DNA from: Odiellus spinosus
Lineage: Eukaryota > Arthropoda > Arachnida > Opiliones > Phalangiidae
Length of the DNA stretch: 64,000 nucleotides
Assembly: GCA_963920705.1 (NCBI GenBank)
Contig: OY987231.1
Location: 15,973,024-16,037,023, forward strand
Direction of reading: 5' to 3'
Shown: piece after piece, positions 10,087-22,999 of the stretch
Numbering within the stretch: the stretch's first letter is position 1
Layout of the letters: the number at the start of each line of letters is the position of its first letter
The notes under the pieces: generated by a model
What the model was told of the DNA's origin: nothing
Seen by the model: the letters and a program-made list of their open reading frames with translations, nothing else
Database searches by the model: none
Made by a program: the position numbers and the translations under genes

Positions 10087-13000
10087 AGTAATCCGATTTC
10101 TCCACATCGTTTGAGCAAGCTTGGAGCATGCGCGTGAAATTGAGGAAAAAGATAAATTTTCTGTAACATAATGGGAAAATATTAACCAACCATTTCTGAT
10201 CGAAAACACGGTTTGCGTCACGTGGTCACATAATCTCCCAACTTCACGAAGAAATTGCCAAATGATTTGGATACGCGTGATAATAAATATCAATTTGAAA
10301 AGGGGTCGCGTTAGAAGGGTCAACTGAAAGACCACTAAGTTCCTGCGAGAGGAAAACGCGGCTGATGGCCATGGTTATACTATTTGGGGAGTGGATAGAT
10401 CCGCAGCTGACCACTGATTTCCCTCTTCTCGGTCAAGTAAAAGTCATTGATTACAGGCTCGGAGTTTTCCCCCACGCTCATTTTTCTTGTTTAGACTTTT
10501 GTCGTCGCCACCGACTGTTTATGTTCCGAAAGGAGTCGAACGCGGGGCGGAGGCACCCCTCGGGAAACGGCCGGTTTCCTTTCTAAAAGAGCCACTTGAT
10601 TAATAGAAGCATTCAGTCAACAATTACCTAGGATATAAAAGACCATGGCTTTCTACTTTCCTAAACAGCGTACCATCATGAAATCAATTCCATATAGAAC
10701 TCGGTTTGGTTTCATTTCGAAATTAGAGTTGGCCGCCAATTGGTTAGCGAAGTTATTTGGGCAAATTAGAAGCATTTGGGAAAATTTGCATATTTAGGGC
10801 AATTAGAAAAATTAGGTATATCTTGGGTGATGGTATTTACTTCTGAAGAGAAGTTGGCACAAACTACTTTCTTCTTTGTGCTGCGTTAACATTGTCAATC
10901 AAGCCGCGTCAGCTATACACATTGCGCTATATTTCCTCTTGAATAGAAAAGTATTAGACGAAGCTCGTGTCAGTGATAATTTGGCGTGACACTTTCCAGG
11001 CTAGAAATATTTTGACTATATATACGATTACAAAACTAATGAGGCGTCGCTAAAAAGCCCTTGAAATTCGATTTAAAACAATACTCGAGAGTTAACGATA
11101 AAGGAATAGAGCCGGTCGACTATGGAATATATGGTCTGATAAAATCACGGAGCTAATCTCAAAGGGAAACAGAGAGCGGGCGAATCCGCGGCTCAAATTG
11201 TAGAAAGAAGGCAATGAATACTTAACGGAAAGGGAGACTTATAAAGCCTCGCGAGTTATAAAGAGAGAGGGTTTCTGTAGTCAATCCCAATTGTCTTTAC
11301 AGTATACCCTAATCCAAATACTCTTCTTTCGTCGAAAAGACTGCCAAGCTACGTTGACTACGAGAGAGAGCTAGTGGGTGAAGGTAGGTTGAGGGTTCCA
11401 ATTGGGAAGTCTCCCACCATAACGAATTAATTTGAAGAGAGGAGGGCTTCCACGCGAGAGGATAGCTGAAGTGATGGATCGGAGGTGGTTGCTAGCCACC
11501 GCCGCCATTTACGCTCCCTCGCTTCCAGAGAATACTTCGAGGTGGCGCTTTTTAAAGGAATACTCTAACGAAATATACTTATTTTGGAGTAAATAAATGT
11601 TAATAATGGGACGAAATTAGCATAAAAATAACCAAGTTTAAAATAAAATCAGGTAGAAAAATGGATCATATTGGTATTGGAAAAAATTTGCGCAGTTATC
11701 CTGATAATTTTCTGAATTGTTTTTCGTGAGATTTAACCTTTAAGTACATCCCTAGCTATACTGCTTGGGCAAGAGACCCCCCAGTACCCTAAAACCCCTG
11801 ATTTTCTCGTTCCACCCCGCGAGTCGAAAGGGCAAACCCTCAAAACACCCGAACCAATTTTCTATATAGGGTCTAAAAATCTCTAATGAGCCCTGTTCAA
11901 ACAACAATCGAAAAGGAAACAGTGCCATCTTTTAAATTAAACCATTAACGTTTTATACCAAATTTCCTAGATTAAATTTTGGTTACAAATGATGTCATAA
12001 GTTCATTAATTACTTCGCATTTTCCTTTAAGTTAAATACGTCACATCTACTGTAATTAAAGCTACTTAAAATTTAATTTATGGGTATCAAGCTTTCCTAA
12101 ATGTTATTGGGATTGATTTTAATTAAAAAGATTTAGGACTATTAATAAAATGTTTAACAATTTAAATTCATGTCTTTCATATTTGCCAAAAGATGTCGCC
12201 GATTATACCAGAGCCATATGCTGTATCCAATGTTCTTGTAATCAGTAAATGATTTTTCTATCTCAAAATAGAACAAGACTCTAGAATAAATACTATCAGG
12301 GTGACTATAGGCCTAAATAGCGAATATGGAGTCGAAAGCTCGTGGGTCGCGAGAGAGAAGAAGAGAGATGGTAGTGTCTCTCTTGTTAGTAAAAGTCATT
12401 AATTGTAACACTTTGTGTTAACGGCTATAGGTCGGAGCTTTACGATATCAGCGCCATCTACCGGCTAGGGAGCTAAAGTAAGTCCTTAACGATCCATCCA
12501 GTCAGCGAGTTTTCGCTCAAGGAGTGAGCTTTAATAAATGATCTTCGTTTCAAGCCACTTCTAGCGTATATACCTCATCTCGCGTCCCCAAAACGATTTT
12601 CTAAGAAATACTTTTCACCCAGACGGATTTCAAGGGAAACTGAATTAAAACAATTTAAAACCTATACGAAATAATTTTAAACGAATTCATTTGAACTTAA
12701 TTACTATCGTAAATGATTCAAAATTATTACAACAATTAAAACGATTCAAATCTATAAATATATTGTTCGGGAGAAAATTTCGTTAACCAATAAAATCATT
12801 ACTAATTCAAAGTTTGGTCAAAAATGTTCCAAATTGAACATTTCCAACAAAATTCAATCGAATATAGCAAATAAAGTAACCCGAATTCAACAAAAGTTGG
12901 TCGAAAGGTATTTCAAAGGTCACAAATTAAATTTAAGAGTGTATATTAATTTACTCGCGATTCAAGTATAATCAAAATTGATTGATCCAGGAATTTCAGT

Positions 13001-13932
13001 TGTCATAGGACTTATGTCAAACGTATAATTATTTCAATGATCAGTATTTTATTCATCAAGAAGAATAGAATGCAATTTTAACTTCGAGATTAAATATCAA
13101 TGTATATACTCGTTCAATTCTGTATAGCATGGGCTGCCACAAAATAGTTTTCAAGAAAAAGTGTTGTGACATTCGGTTGTCGAGCCGGTGATTTATACGA
13201 CGGCCACGCAGTCTCGATATAAAATTTCTCGAAAAAATATAAATTTGAACAATACTCATAATAGGGGTATAAATTCATTCTTTACGCTTTAACCCCATAA
13301 AACGCGCTTTTGAGCAAAGAAAAAAAGAGAGAAACTAGACATTGAAGCGCGCGGGGTCGTCGTTATTTGACCATCGGGTCAACCCCGAGATCTCCATTTT
13401 ATTTATTTCACCCCTCGAAATCCCCACCATCGGAATCGCGAATAGTGGCCCCGAGAAAAACAAGATGTAAAGGATGAGATAAATATATACTACCCCGTTT
13501 CCTCACAGTTAATAAGTTTGAAATTGAAATCTACCGAAGTTCTCATTTTTAAAGTTAATTTATTTATTAATAATATCAGAATAATATTTTATTTCGGACA
13601 CGAAATAATGCAGGCTACCACAAAGGTTTTTCAGAATTATACAAACTTATAGTACACCAAATTATTAAATAAATTAAGTTTAGGAATGAGAATTAAACTA
13701 AACTTAATTAAGAATTTCTAAGCAGTAAAATATAATTTAGAAATTTAGAAATTAAATATTGAAATTGAGGCTACGAATAATCTGTGACACGTACATAAAC
13801 TAGAAATACGTGTTAATTTGGAAATTTCTTAGGGGATGTAGTCTTAACTAAGGTTTGCGTAATTAATATCCAATATCTAAATTTAAACGTACTTGGATTT
13901 TTTTGTAAAATTATGTCTCCACTTATATTATT
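10087..13932. other. Gene-free stretch of 3.8 kb
   Basis: No gene recognised. Frames at 10084-10335, 10365-10586 and 13056-13259 have no family resemblance. CpG-containing stretches with the motif GCGCCATCTACCGG (around 12451-12464), a motif that recurs in variants across the window, alternate with AT-rich DNA. At 12140-12245 short open stretches occur in several frames and were not called. Confidence 0.5.
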
Positions 13933-14074
13933 TTAATCTTTTATGTTATAATCTTTCCTGATATAAGACAATATCTCAGGCATTACATCGTGCACTACAA
14001 GGAACGCCGTATCAGTACCCTTAACCATATTTTGAGGTGTCATTCCCAAATTTTGCAAAGTCCCTTCCATCAGG
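13933..14074 (-). pseudogene. Possible terminal exon or exon relic, unknown protein
   Basis: On the minus strand an open frame from the ATG at 14070 encodes 45 residues ending in a TAA stop (13933-13935): MEGTLQNLGMTPQNMVKGTD, then TAFLVVHDVMPEILSYIRKD and YNIKD. Composition is balanced (no poly-K or poly-F runs), unlike most frames nearby, and the segment predicts a hydrophobic strand followed by an amphipathic helix. Immediately upstream, TTATTATTATTCTGAG gives a plausible pyrimidine-rich splice acceptor, so the segment could be a 3' terminal exon starting at 14074. No domain was recognised and no partner exon was found at higher coordinates. A chance open stretch of this length is not rare. 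Confidence 0.25.
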
Positions 14075-15876
14075 CTCAGAATAATAATAATATCGAAAGC
14101 GAAGGAAGAATAGGAGGGGGGTATAGAGGAGTTGGTGGGTAGAGGAACGGTCTACCACACGCGGGAGGACGATTCGTATTAAGAATTGTGACGGCAGGGA
14201 CTAGCGGAGGCTCCCTATTTTTTTGGAAGGGGACCAGGGGAGAAAGATCCGTCCATGAATGCCAAAACGCGTCAGAAAATTTGAAAAGGAGTCACGACTA
14301 ATGCCCTTTTCTTGGCGGATTCACCTTTTCACAAACGGGGGAGGAGTAGAGTCGCCCGAGTCTTTAGAGCCCACCTGAAGGAGCCTATAGGGGATACGGT
14401 ACTTCGACGACGATGGCGAATCGACCAGAGGGTCCGCGTAGTTTCCGGAAGAGTCAGACTTATTTATAGGGGCTTGACAGGCTCGGATCCCAAAAGCTAT
14501 CCCCCTCCGCCACCTTTTTTTTATTATTATTACTCTCGAAATGATCACAATGAGACCTCCCGGCACGTCGACACTTTCTCGATCCCCTCCCGCGTGGTCG
14601 GAGTCGTTCCTACAACCGAGTCGGATTCTCGGACTGCGCGGACCGAAATCCCGAGCGATTAAGGACGAGAAGCCTATATATGAAAGAAGAACTGGCTTTT
14701 TATCCGACATTCCCGACGGAATACTAGATTTAAGGATCTTTCACACTAGCCATTTTTTTCCACATCCGATTCTACTAGATTCGAAAACCAATTGGGTGAA
14801 AGCCAAAACGAAAAGAAGAAGTCGATTCTTTTCTCCACACGCTTTCGCGCTCAATTGTTTCGAAGCGAATGGACAATGGGAAAAAAATTGGGAGAACGAA
14901 AGGGACTTTAGACATCGGAAAACTCTAAGGCAACGGTCCCTCGCTGGTCCGGAGATTCGAACACGAATCTAACGTGTACGTGTTCGAGCGTGCGGATTCT
15001 GAATTCCTCCTTCCGCGGATATATTGCCCGGGATATTGAATGGGAAAGGCCAGAGTTATTTGGATAAGTCTTTTCACCGTCTTCTTCTTCTTCCTCTTCT
15101 ACGCGATCTATTTCGCTTTCGACCTCATCCTCACCCCGAATCTGGTATACGGTGGTAAAGAAAAAGTATGTAGGGAACTGAGGATATGATCCTGGACAAT
15201 TTGCAGCGACGAATACCGAACTTTTTTTTAAAGGGGCGGGAGGGGGGAAATGGCGAAAGATTGGAAAAGGAATTGCGAATTCCTTCACCCAAAATACCCT
15301 TCATTCTCATCTCCATTTCTATATATATACCATTCGAAAAAGTCCATTTTTTAAAATGGGAAATCTAAATAGTGCCTGGCCTTTCATTTATAGACGATTT
15401 CTCTAATACAAGAACAAATTGAAAGGAAATATCTATACGACGTTTTGCAATATATTTGGGTTGGTAATTTGCCTCGCGGTGATATAATATAAAATATATT
15501 TTATAAGATATGCCACGCAATGGGAAACATATTGGCCTTACAGATATTGGACTTTCAAGTTAAACATGTTCATGGTTTAGCCAATAATAGTGTGAAAATG
15601 TCTTCTCTATACTTTCAAGATAATCACTAATTTTCATTTATTAATAATTACTATCCAGGTGCACGATGCTTTAATTTCGTTTTTCCAAAAACGAATGCGA
15701 CACTATTCTCAAGCGTATATTCAGTTCATTTCTTGTTTATTTATGATATTTAAATTTAAATTAATTTTTAATTTCACTCCCTCAGTCTCGAAACGAAGAC
15801 GTTAATTTCAGGGCAAGTACTTTAGGATACTAAGCCGATATGAATACGTAAAAGTGGTGGAATTGAAGATATGCTA
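14075..15876. other. Gene-free stretch, CpG-rich from about 14.1 to 15.3 kb
   Basis: Between 14300 and 15300 frames of 79-143 codons overlap on both strands (for example 14312-14662 plus and 14321-14710 minus). This mutual openness comes from the low stop-codon density of CpG-rich DNA, and none of the translations resembles a known family. AT-rich DNA follows to 15876. Confidence 0.5.
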
Positions 15877-16212
15877 AATAAGCCGATGAAACCCTCCTTT
15901 GAAGTCTACTACTCCAATGTTCCATATAGCGCTCCTCTCTGTATGGGTAAAATTCCCAATTTTACGAGTTAGAAGGGGTCCTACTTCATCCCCCCTGTCT
16001 ACGGAAAATTGGAAATTCTCTCTCTCCACAAACGACGACGTTTTTGGACGAACTCCGAGGCTGCTAGAGATATTCGCTCGACGAACTCCCGCTCCGAAAA
16101 CATCTACCGTTAGGAGGCGTACGAATCGAGCCTTTTGAGAATAACCCATACAGAGAGGGGTAGACAAGACCCGGGAGTAATAGACTTCAAAGGAGGGTTT
16201 CATCGGCTTCTG
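15877..16212. mobile_element. MITE family B, copy 1
   Basis: Inverted ends AGCCGATGAAACCCTCCTTT (15881) and the complement ending at 16208, extended to CTTCTG at the right border. The interior matches the copy at 40495-40815 in reverse orientation. The left outer border is altered (AATAAGCC where the other copy has CAGAAGCC), and no clean target duplication is seen. The frames inside it (79 and 109 codons) follow the element in both copies but are open on both strands and are not a transposase. Confidence 0.85.
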
Positions 16213-18204
16213 TTATCTCTAAATTGGTTTTTAATTAATTCTTGGTTATTTTGTATTATAACGTATCATAAACTCATGATAATTGGTTTCCTGGAAAATA
16301 TCAAAGAATTGATACTCGTAAAACTATATTATATACCCCAAAATGTACGCAATTACCTAAATTACCTCAATTGATCGAAGTTCTTTAAAGTGGATACTCC
16401 AGGGGACTATAAAGCTAGTTAATTTTCTGAAAGGTCGTTCGTGGCAAAATAGGGCGTACTGGGTAGTAAAAAATAACGTCCTATAGACTCTAAACTTCTC
16501 AAGGAGAAACCATTCGGTCAGGCATTTACCTAAAAAGAAATCTCAGCACCAAAGCTATATACCTCGTTCAAAAATTGAACGTCTTTTCGCGACCGGGGTT
16601 CTCCCGTTCACTCGAACTATCGAGAAAATAAGAGGTGAGAAAAGAATTGTCACCACCCATCGGATTTGGTGGAGAGGCCCGAGTCCACCCTAACCTTTAT
16701 ATCCCCGTCTCCGATATATTTCTCCTCTTTTATATCGTATATAAACGTCTCCCCAGTATAAACACACGCACCAAAGTATAATATCTCGAGGGGGAGATAG
16801 ACGAATAGGGCCGGGGAAGGCCAGAGAAAACCGGGGCCCCCCACGGGACCCTTTCGAGGCCCATCGTCGGAAAAGGTGTCAGAATACTCTCCGGGGGCTA
16901 CTCTTTAAAACGGGCCACACTTTGAGAGAGAGAACCTCGCGCGGGACTAGGGATAAATACATTCGCGATTCGCATTCGGATATTTCATAAAATACAATCG
17001 TGAACTACGCTCCTATTACCCTCGATCGTTATCTTAAGGATATAAAGGGACTAGGTTCATTCGGTTTTTGAATTCTCCGACTGTTCAGAGAGGTCTATAG
17101 ATTTGGGTTTTAGGGGTACGAAGCGATTTATTCTTAAATAGGACCATTGGAAATCCGTATATCCATGTATGGCCCCGTGTATACAAATGTAAATATCCGT
17201 TCCATAGATGGGGTATAGCTCGTATAACTTCGAGTAAAATGGACCGCCATCTAACGGGGGATGGGATATATTTGTATATCCTATGGAAGGCAGCTCCCAT
17301 AGATATCAATAGAGTATCCAGGACTAAGGCGCGGATTTAGAGGCTATAATACCCAAGCTATTGAGAAGGGGGGAAAAACCGTTCTTTGTCTATGCTCTCT
17401 CTCTCTACATTTTGGATTGAAAACCTTTTTTCCTCTCGCGAATCGAATAGCCAGTTTCTACTTTTTTCGACGCTATTGAAATTTTGGGGGTCTTGGAGAT
17501 TGATTCGTGGCTACATATATATATACCTTATATCGAAACTCTGGATATAGGTATGGGTGAAACACTGGAAATACTTTTCATTGTGAGATCAGACCTACAC
17601 TCTGACAGCTGCGATAGATTTTTTTTTCTTTTCACTGGCCATTGAGATAGGATATAGCCTGCATGGATATATAAGGGAATGAATACAAAGTCTTTATATT
17701 TTGAACCCGATCTATTACGATTTTAGTTGGCTTCTTTCGCGATAATAGCTTCGTAGGCAAAATAGAAGAAATTTATATATCTTTTCATATATATCTAGAG
17801 AGAGAGAGAGAGAGAGAGAGGCCCGTGTATGGGTTTATACTTTATAGGGACGCGAGAACGACGTGTATGAGGTCTTGTCGAGCAAATATTTTGCAGTAAA
17901 AATGTATGTACTGGGAAAAAACTGGATAAAAATATGTTTCGCGATACTTTTTGGGGGAATGAATTTATATCCTCGCTGTAAATGAACTCGTGGGATGTTT
18001 ACAGTCAAAGACATATGTCAGTCATGGGTCAAAAAGCAGCGCCATATTTTTAGCGTGAGTGATAAAATTAAAGAATATAGGTTTTTAAATATTATTATCA
18101 GTTGGATTGTAAATTAAAGTTATTTTGTATTAATCGCTGGCCAGAATATTAGAATCGTAAGATATTTTAATTTACGCCATAAACTAAAATCGTAATTGGA
18201 CTAA
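16213..18204. other. Gene-free stretch with a GA microsatellite
   Basis: No gene recognised. A GA microsatellite lies at about 17801-17820, and CpG-rich, TATA-containing DNA at 16.6-17.4 kb. Frames at 16650-16844 and 17085-17309 are without identity. Confidence 0.5.
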
Positions 18205-18785
18205 ACCAATTTGGACTTTTGCTCGATTTCCGTCGAGTGGCGAAACACTTTTATTGAGTGGCGAAACAGAATTTTATGATCTTAAAATAAAGTTCAGAAT
18301 GTCTACTTTCTAATGGTGTAATCAATTTATGAATTGAAGTCGCGGAGAAAAGTTACGGCCATTTGCATTTTAACATAGGGCTCATTTTTGAACTTTTGCT
18401 CGATTTCCATCGAGTGGCGAAACACTTTTATTGAGTGGCGAAACAGAGTTTTATGATCTTAAAATAATGCTCGGAATGTCTACTTTCCAATGGGGCAATC
18501 GGTTTAGGCCTAGGAGGTTGCGGCGAATAGTTACGGCTATTTGCATTTTAATTTAGGGCTCATTTTTGGTGTTTTGCTCGATTTCCATCTAGTGGCGAAA
18601 CACTTTTATTGAGTGGCGAAACAGAATTTTATGATCTTAAAATAATATTCGGAATGTCTACTTTCTAATGGTGCAATCGGTTTATGCCTAGGAGTTCGCG
18701 GAGAAAAGTTACGGCCATTTTCATTTTAATATAGGGCTCATTTTTGGACTTTTGCTCGATTTCCATCGGGTGGCGAAACAGATTT
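18205..18785. repeat. Tandem repeat, 177-178 bp period, about 3.3 copies
   Basis: The word GCTCGATTTCC occurs at 18221, 18399, 18576 and 18754, a spacing of 178, 177 and 178. Each full unit holds two further copies of GAGTGGCGAAACA(C/G) separated by about 20 bp, then AATTTTATGATCTTAAAATAA. The last copy is cut short near 18785, where the 21-bp minisatellite zone begins. No coding frame. Confidence 0.9.
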
Positions 18786-18834
18786 TATATTTCACAATGG
18801 TCAATCATTTTAATATTAAAGGGATTGAAACTAT

Positions 18835-19925
18835 TCGTAAATGAAACTGAAACTATTCGTAAATGAAACAAACTATTCGTAATGGAACTAAACCTATTCA
18901 TAATTGAACTAAAACTATTCATAATTGAACTAAAACTATTCATAATTGAACTAAAACTATTCATAATTGAACTAAAACAATTCATAATTGAACTAAAACA
19001 ATTCATAATTGAACTAAAACAATTCATAATTGAACTAAAACAATTCATAATTGAACTAAAACAATTCATAATTGAACTAAAACAATTCATAATTGAACTA
19101 AAACAATTCATAATTGAACTAAAACAATTCATAATTGAACTAAAACAATTCATAATTGAACTAAAACAATTCATAATTGAACTAAAACAATTCATAATTG
19201 AACTAAAACAATTCATAATTGAACTAAAACAATTCATAATTGAACTAAAACAATTCATAATTGAACTAAAACAATTCATAATTGAACTAAAACAATTCAT
19301 AATTGAACTAAAACAATTCATAATTGAACTAAAACAATTCATAATTGAACTAAAACAATTCATAATTGAACTAAAACAATTCATAATTGAACTAAAACAA
19401 TTCATAATTGAACTAAAACAATTCATAATTGAACTAAAACAATTCATAATTGAACTAAAACAATTCATAATTGAACTAAAACAATTCATAATTGAACTAA
19501 AACAATTCATAATTGAACTAAAACAATTCATAATTGAACTAAAACAATTCATAATTGAACTAAAACAATTCATAATTGAACTAAAACAATTCATAATTGA
19601 ACTAAAACAATTCATAATTGAACTAAAACAATTCATAATTGAACTAAAACAATTCATAATTGAACTAAAACAATTCATAATTGAACTAAAACAATTCATA
19701 ATTGAACTAAAACAATTCATAATTGAACTAAAACAATTCATAATTGAACTAAAACAATTCATAATTGAACTAAAACAATTCATAATTGAACTAAAACAAT
19801 TCATAATTGAACTAAAACAATTCATAATTGAACTAAAACAATTCATAATTGAACTAAAACAATTCATAATTGAACTAAAACTATTCATAATTGAACCATA
19901 ACAATTAGTAATGCAACTGAAACTA
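18835..19925. repeat. Minisatellite, 21-bp unit, nearly 50 copies
   Basis: The unit AATTGAACTAAAACAATTCA(T) repeats almost without change from about 18975 to 19880. Units at the two edges carry a CTATT variant in place of CAATT, and the outermost units (GAAACTATTCGTAAATGAAA) are more degenerate. Because 21 is a multiple of three, both strands stay open for over 330 codons (heptads QFIIELK on plus, MNCFSSI on minus). There is no flanking unique coding sequence, so these are not called as genes. Confidence 0.97.
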
Positions 19926-20012
19926 TATCTACAATAATCAAAGGCATAAATACTCGAAACAAAGCGTTGTTTACACCATTAAATTCGACGAACAAGCAAA
20001 GAGTGGTGTATA

Positions 20013-20051
20013 TTTGACGTTAAACGCCTTGTCAAGGCGCCAGACGTCAAA
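20013..20051. repeat. Perfect two-segment hairpin
   Basis: TTTGACGT pairs with ACGTCAAA, and inside it CGCCTTG pairs with CAAGGCG around a single T. Function unknown; it lies about 100 bp beyond the minisatellite. Confidence 0.7.
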
Positions 20052-22723
20052 GAGCTACGAAATGAACTTTAAATCTCATATCTGCTTTATTATTGTAACT
20101 AATTTTCGAGTAAAACAGCAATGTAAATTTAGTTTCAAAATGAGTTTGAAAAGCTATAGGTTTATAAACTCTCGTAAACTCGAGCAATTCCCTAAGTGAA
20201 TTTCGAAAGGAGGGTTTATGGGAAAATGACTTTAGCCTATAACACGTTGTCAATCTCGTTCGAAGAGCGTTACGAAGTGCCGCGAGAGAGGAAAGGACCC
20301 CAATACCGCTCCCATTCCCATTCCCCCTTTTAAAACAACTCGTTTATATTCACAAAGCCAATTTCCGATTGTCAGCTACCATTTTCCCCCTTGTAAGTCT
20401 CAAATTTGATCATGTCAAACATTGTTTCGCTTAGAGCTACAGCGCCTAGTCGAGCTTTGTCCGAAAAAACAAGCTTAAAAATACAAAATGAAATAATAGT
20501 AAAAAAAAAAAAAAGCTTTTAGAGGCGATAGTAAATCTTCTTTGTTCCGTACAATTGTATTAACACTTGTAAGACAAGATTCGACTAGACATTTTACAAT
20601 CCATATAGACTTTCGTCATGGGACCTGATCATCTACATACTCAATGATTTTTACATTGGAAAATCTTATTTACAGAAACAAGGAAAGATAATATATCTTA
20701 TTCAAAGATGAGGAAAATGTATATTCAAATGTAGCATATAAATTGCAAGCTTTTATTATCCAGTGAATATAACTATATCATAGTCTAAACTAAAGTTATT
20801 TTCGCCTTATTTCCCTAAACAATTAGAAATATACAAATTATGCCATATTGAATAGACCTACGTGTTATTTGTAATTAATCAGATTATTATAGGAATCTGA
20901 AATTATAAATTAAAGATAAATTACAGCCAAAATATATTCAAACTTCTGCAGGAATACTGTTAGAAAAGGTCTAAATGTCGAATTGATACAAAAACATGTC
21001 AGAATACAATCAAACATTCAATTCCCAGGTTTCACACCCCTTACACAACACTATAAAATTAATCCCACTGTAAAAAAAAAAAAAAAATGTTGGAAATCCC
21101 CCAATACGGATGATTTTTTATATTATATCCAGCAGCACGAATAACCCAGGAAACTGAGTTGAGTTTAAGCAGATCGACGTTCATTTCACAGTTTTTGAGA
21201 GGATTTTATTCTAAACAAGCTTCGAGAGGACTTTAAGAGGGATACGAAGAGAGGTGTTCCAAAGAAGGTCTCTTTACGCGATTGACAAGTGAGCCCTAAA
21301 TCCGTCCGAGCGATGACAGGCCCCAATCGAGCTATAGCACCCTAACGCTGCCAGCAGTATAACCGAACTTGGAACAAGATTATCCTATCTCGTTTTTCTT
21401 TTGGAATTTGGATATTTTCTAGTTGGATATTTCTTTTTATTGAATATTTCTTCAAAAGATGATCAAGTTTTTTGATAAATTCGAATATTTCAAAGAATAT
21501 TCGAGAGTTATATTTGCAAATTGGAACATATCCTAAATTCAACTTTTTGAATAAAACCATTTGGAAAAGGAACTATAAACAGTTGATTTCATTTGTGAAA
21601 ATTAAAGAAAATGAAAAATCGTCTGCTATAACGCGCGTGACGTTATATTTTCCCAATATCTCGAATACTTGGGCTCGAAAAATTTCAGAGCATATTACTA
21701 GAATTCATTTTTTCAGAGTTAGCACTATTTGGATCCAAGTGAACTAGTAACAGAAAGAAAGGCGTCCGTAAGCCGATGGCTGAAGGATTTCTAGTATCAA
21801 TGGTGGGTTTCCACTAAGCATCGTTGATTAGATCCAAAGAATGGCGTTAAAAGCATAATGGGCCACTTGTAAACAAGCACCCTTCGTCGCTATATAGCGC
21901 GCCCCCAAATAAAAATGAATTGTAAATACAGTAAATAGCAGCGTCTGGAATTGAAACGTTGTGATATATTCAACACACTCGTTCCTTCAAATATGTCCCT
22001 CAACTTATTTTTATCCCCTCTCCATCTTAAAACCCTATAAAGAACCAAGAATTATATCTTACAGAAAAGAGTCTTCAGATATTTTTCAATACCGCGTGTC
22101 CCTTCATATATAGCAAATAGCTTCGCCTTACACTTAGACTTATACACCGGTGCAGCCGTGTCAAATGGGTCATTTCATCTTAATCTGGCCAACGAAGCAA
22201 AATAATTTTTAAATATAGGGCTGTGAAGTTTAGTTTGCACCTTTAACTTGGAGATAAATACTAGCTATCATTCTTTAAATTGCTCATAAATTCAAATGCG
22301 GTCTTGAGAATTTTGTAGTTCGCCATTGGGCTTGGAATACATAATTATATTTAACCATACTTATTAAATAAAATTATTTATAGACGATACAACTAATTTA
22401 AATTAACTTGTTCGTTGCAAAAAAATAAGGTACAGGAATATTTTAACGTTAAGAACGGCCATATACTTGTAATTTTGTAAACATCTTGAAACAAGTACTT
22501 ATGAAACTAAATCAGTAAATTACACTTATGTAACCATATAAATAAAAATCACTTGCACGCTTATTAAGCGAAGGTATATAGATCCGACAATACCATATGA
22601 AACAACCCTAAATTCATTTCCCTTTATAGAAAAAAATACAAAAAAGGACAGTTAGTGCGCGATACTCGATGTTCCTTCCCGTATCTAGAATTAGAGCGCG
22701 TGATTTACAAATCATATCGACAG
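20052..22723. other. AT-rich DNA, no gene recognised
   Basis: Several A runs (20500-20513, 21073-21086). Frames at 21342-21747 overlap on opposite strands and are low in complexity. Confidence 0.5.
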
Positions 22724-22999
22724 TTACGCAAGAAGGCGAACAAGAAGGGAGTATTTTTCTTCAATAACAGATAGCGTAGTAACGAAACTTGAGGCGAAAT
22801 AATACATAATGTTAAATCTCATAGGGAATAGAAGACGTTTCGCGAACTGTTCTTGGAAGTGATGGCGCGTAGACCAATATTCACCCTCCCACGCATCGTA
22901 CACGAAGTACTCCCTGTGTTTTCGATCGCTAATATAAAAAGTAAAATCCCCTTTTTCAGTTGACTCATCGAAACTCGGTAGTATTAAACCCTCTTTCAC
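22724..22999 (-). CDS. Unassigned open frame, possible exon (low confidence)
   Basis: This 91-codon minus-strand frame is preceded by a stop about five codons upstream of its GTG and ends with a TAA. It has no ATG near its start, so if real it is an exon fragment. The translation is less repetitive than neighbouring frames: an acidic and aromatic segment (DFTFYISDRKHREYFVYDAW, then EGEYWSTRHH) is followed by a mixed hydrophobic and charged C-terminus. I do not recognise any domain. No convincing splice acceptor or partner exon was seen. The opposite strand is not open across it, which is slightly in its favour, but the length is within what chance gives in this window. Confidence 0.2.
   Translation of the reverse strand: MKEGLILPSFDESTEKGDFTFYISDRKHREYFVYDAWEGEYWSTRHHFQEQFAKRLLFPMRFNIMYYFASSFVTTLSVIEEKYSLLVRLLA

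Noticed and set aside
12140..12245. Short stretch open in several frames on both strands, looking coding-like
   Set aside because: Different frames give equally plausible short peptides, so no choice can be supported.
14950..14970. GATTCGAAC as a tRNA T-arm
   Set aside because: It sits in a short AGATTCG/CGAATCT palindrome with no tRNA structure around it.
14312..15288. Cluster of frames of 116-143 codons on both strands
   Set aside because: Open in both directions over CpG-rich DNA; none resembles a protein family.
15899..16138. 79-codon frame shared by both family B copies as a possible protein
   Set aside because: It follows the element's non-coding sequence; the opposite strand is also open, and the second copy has lost part of it.
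18882..19900. CRISPR array
   Set aside because: Repeats are head-to-tail with no spacers, and the DNA is eukaryotic in character.
18785..19901. Open frames of 367 (minus) and 339 (plus) codons
   Set aside because: They consist almost entirely of the 21-bp tandem unit; openness follows from the unit being a multiple of three with no stop in those frames.
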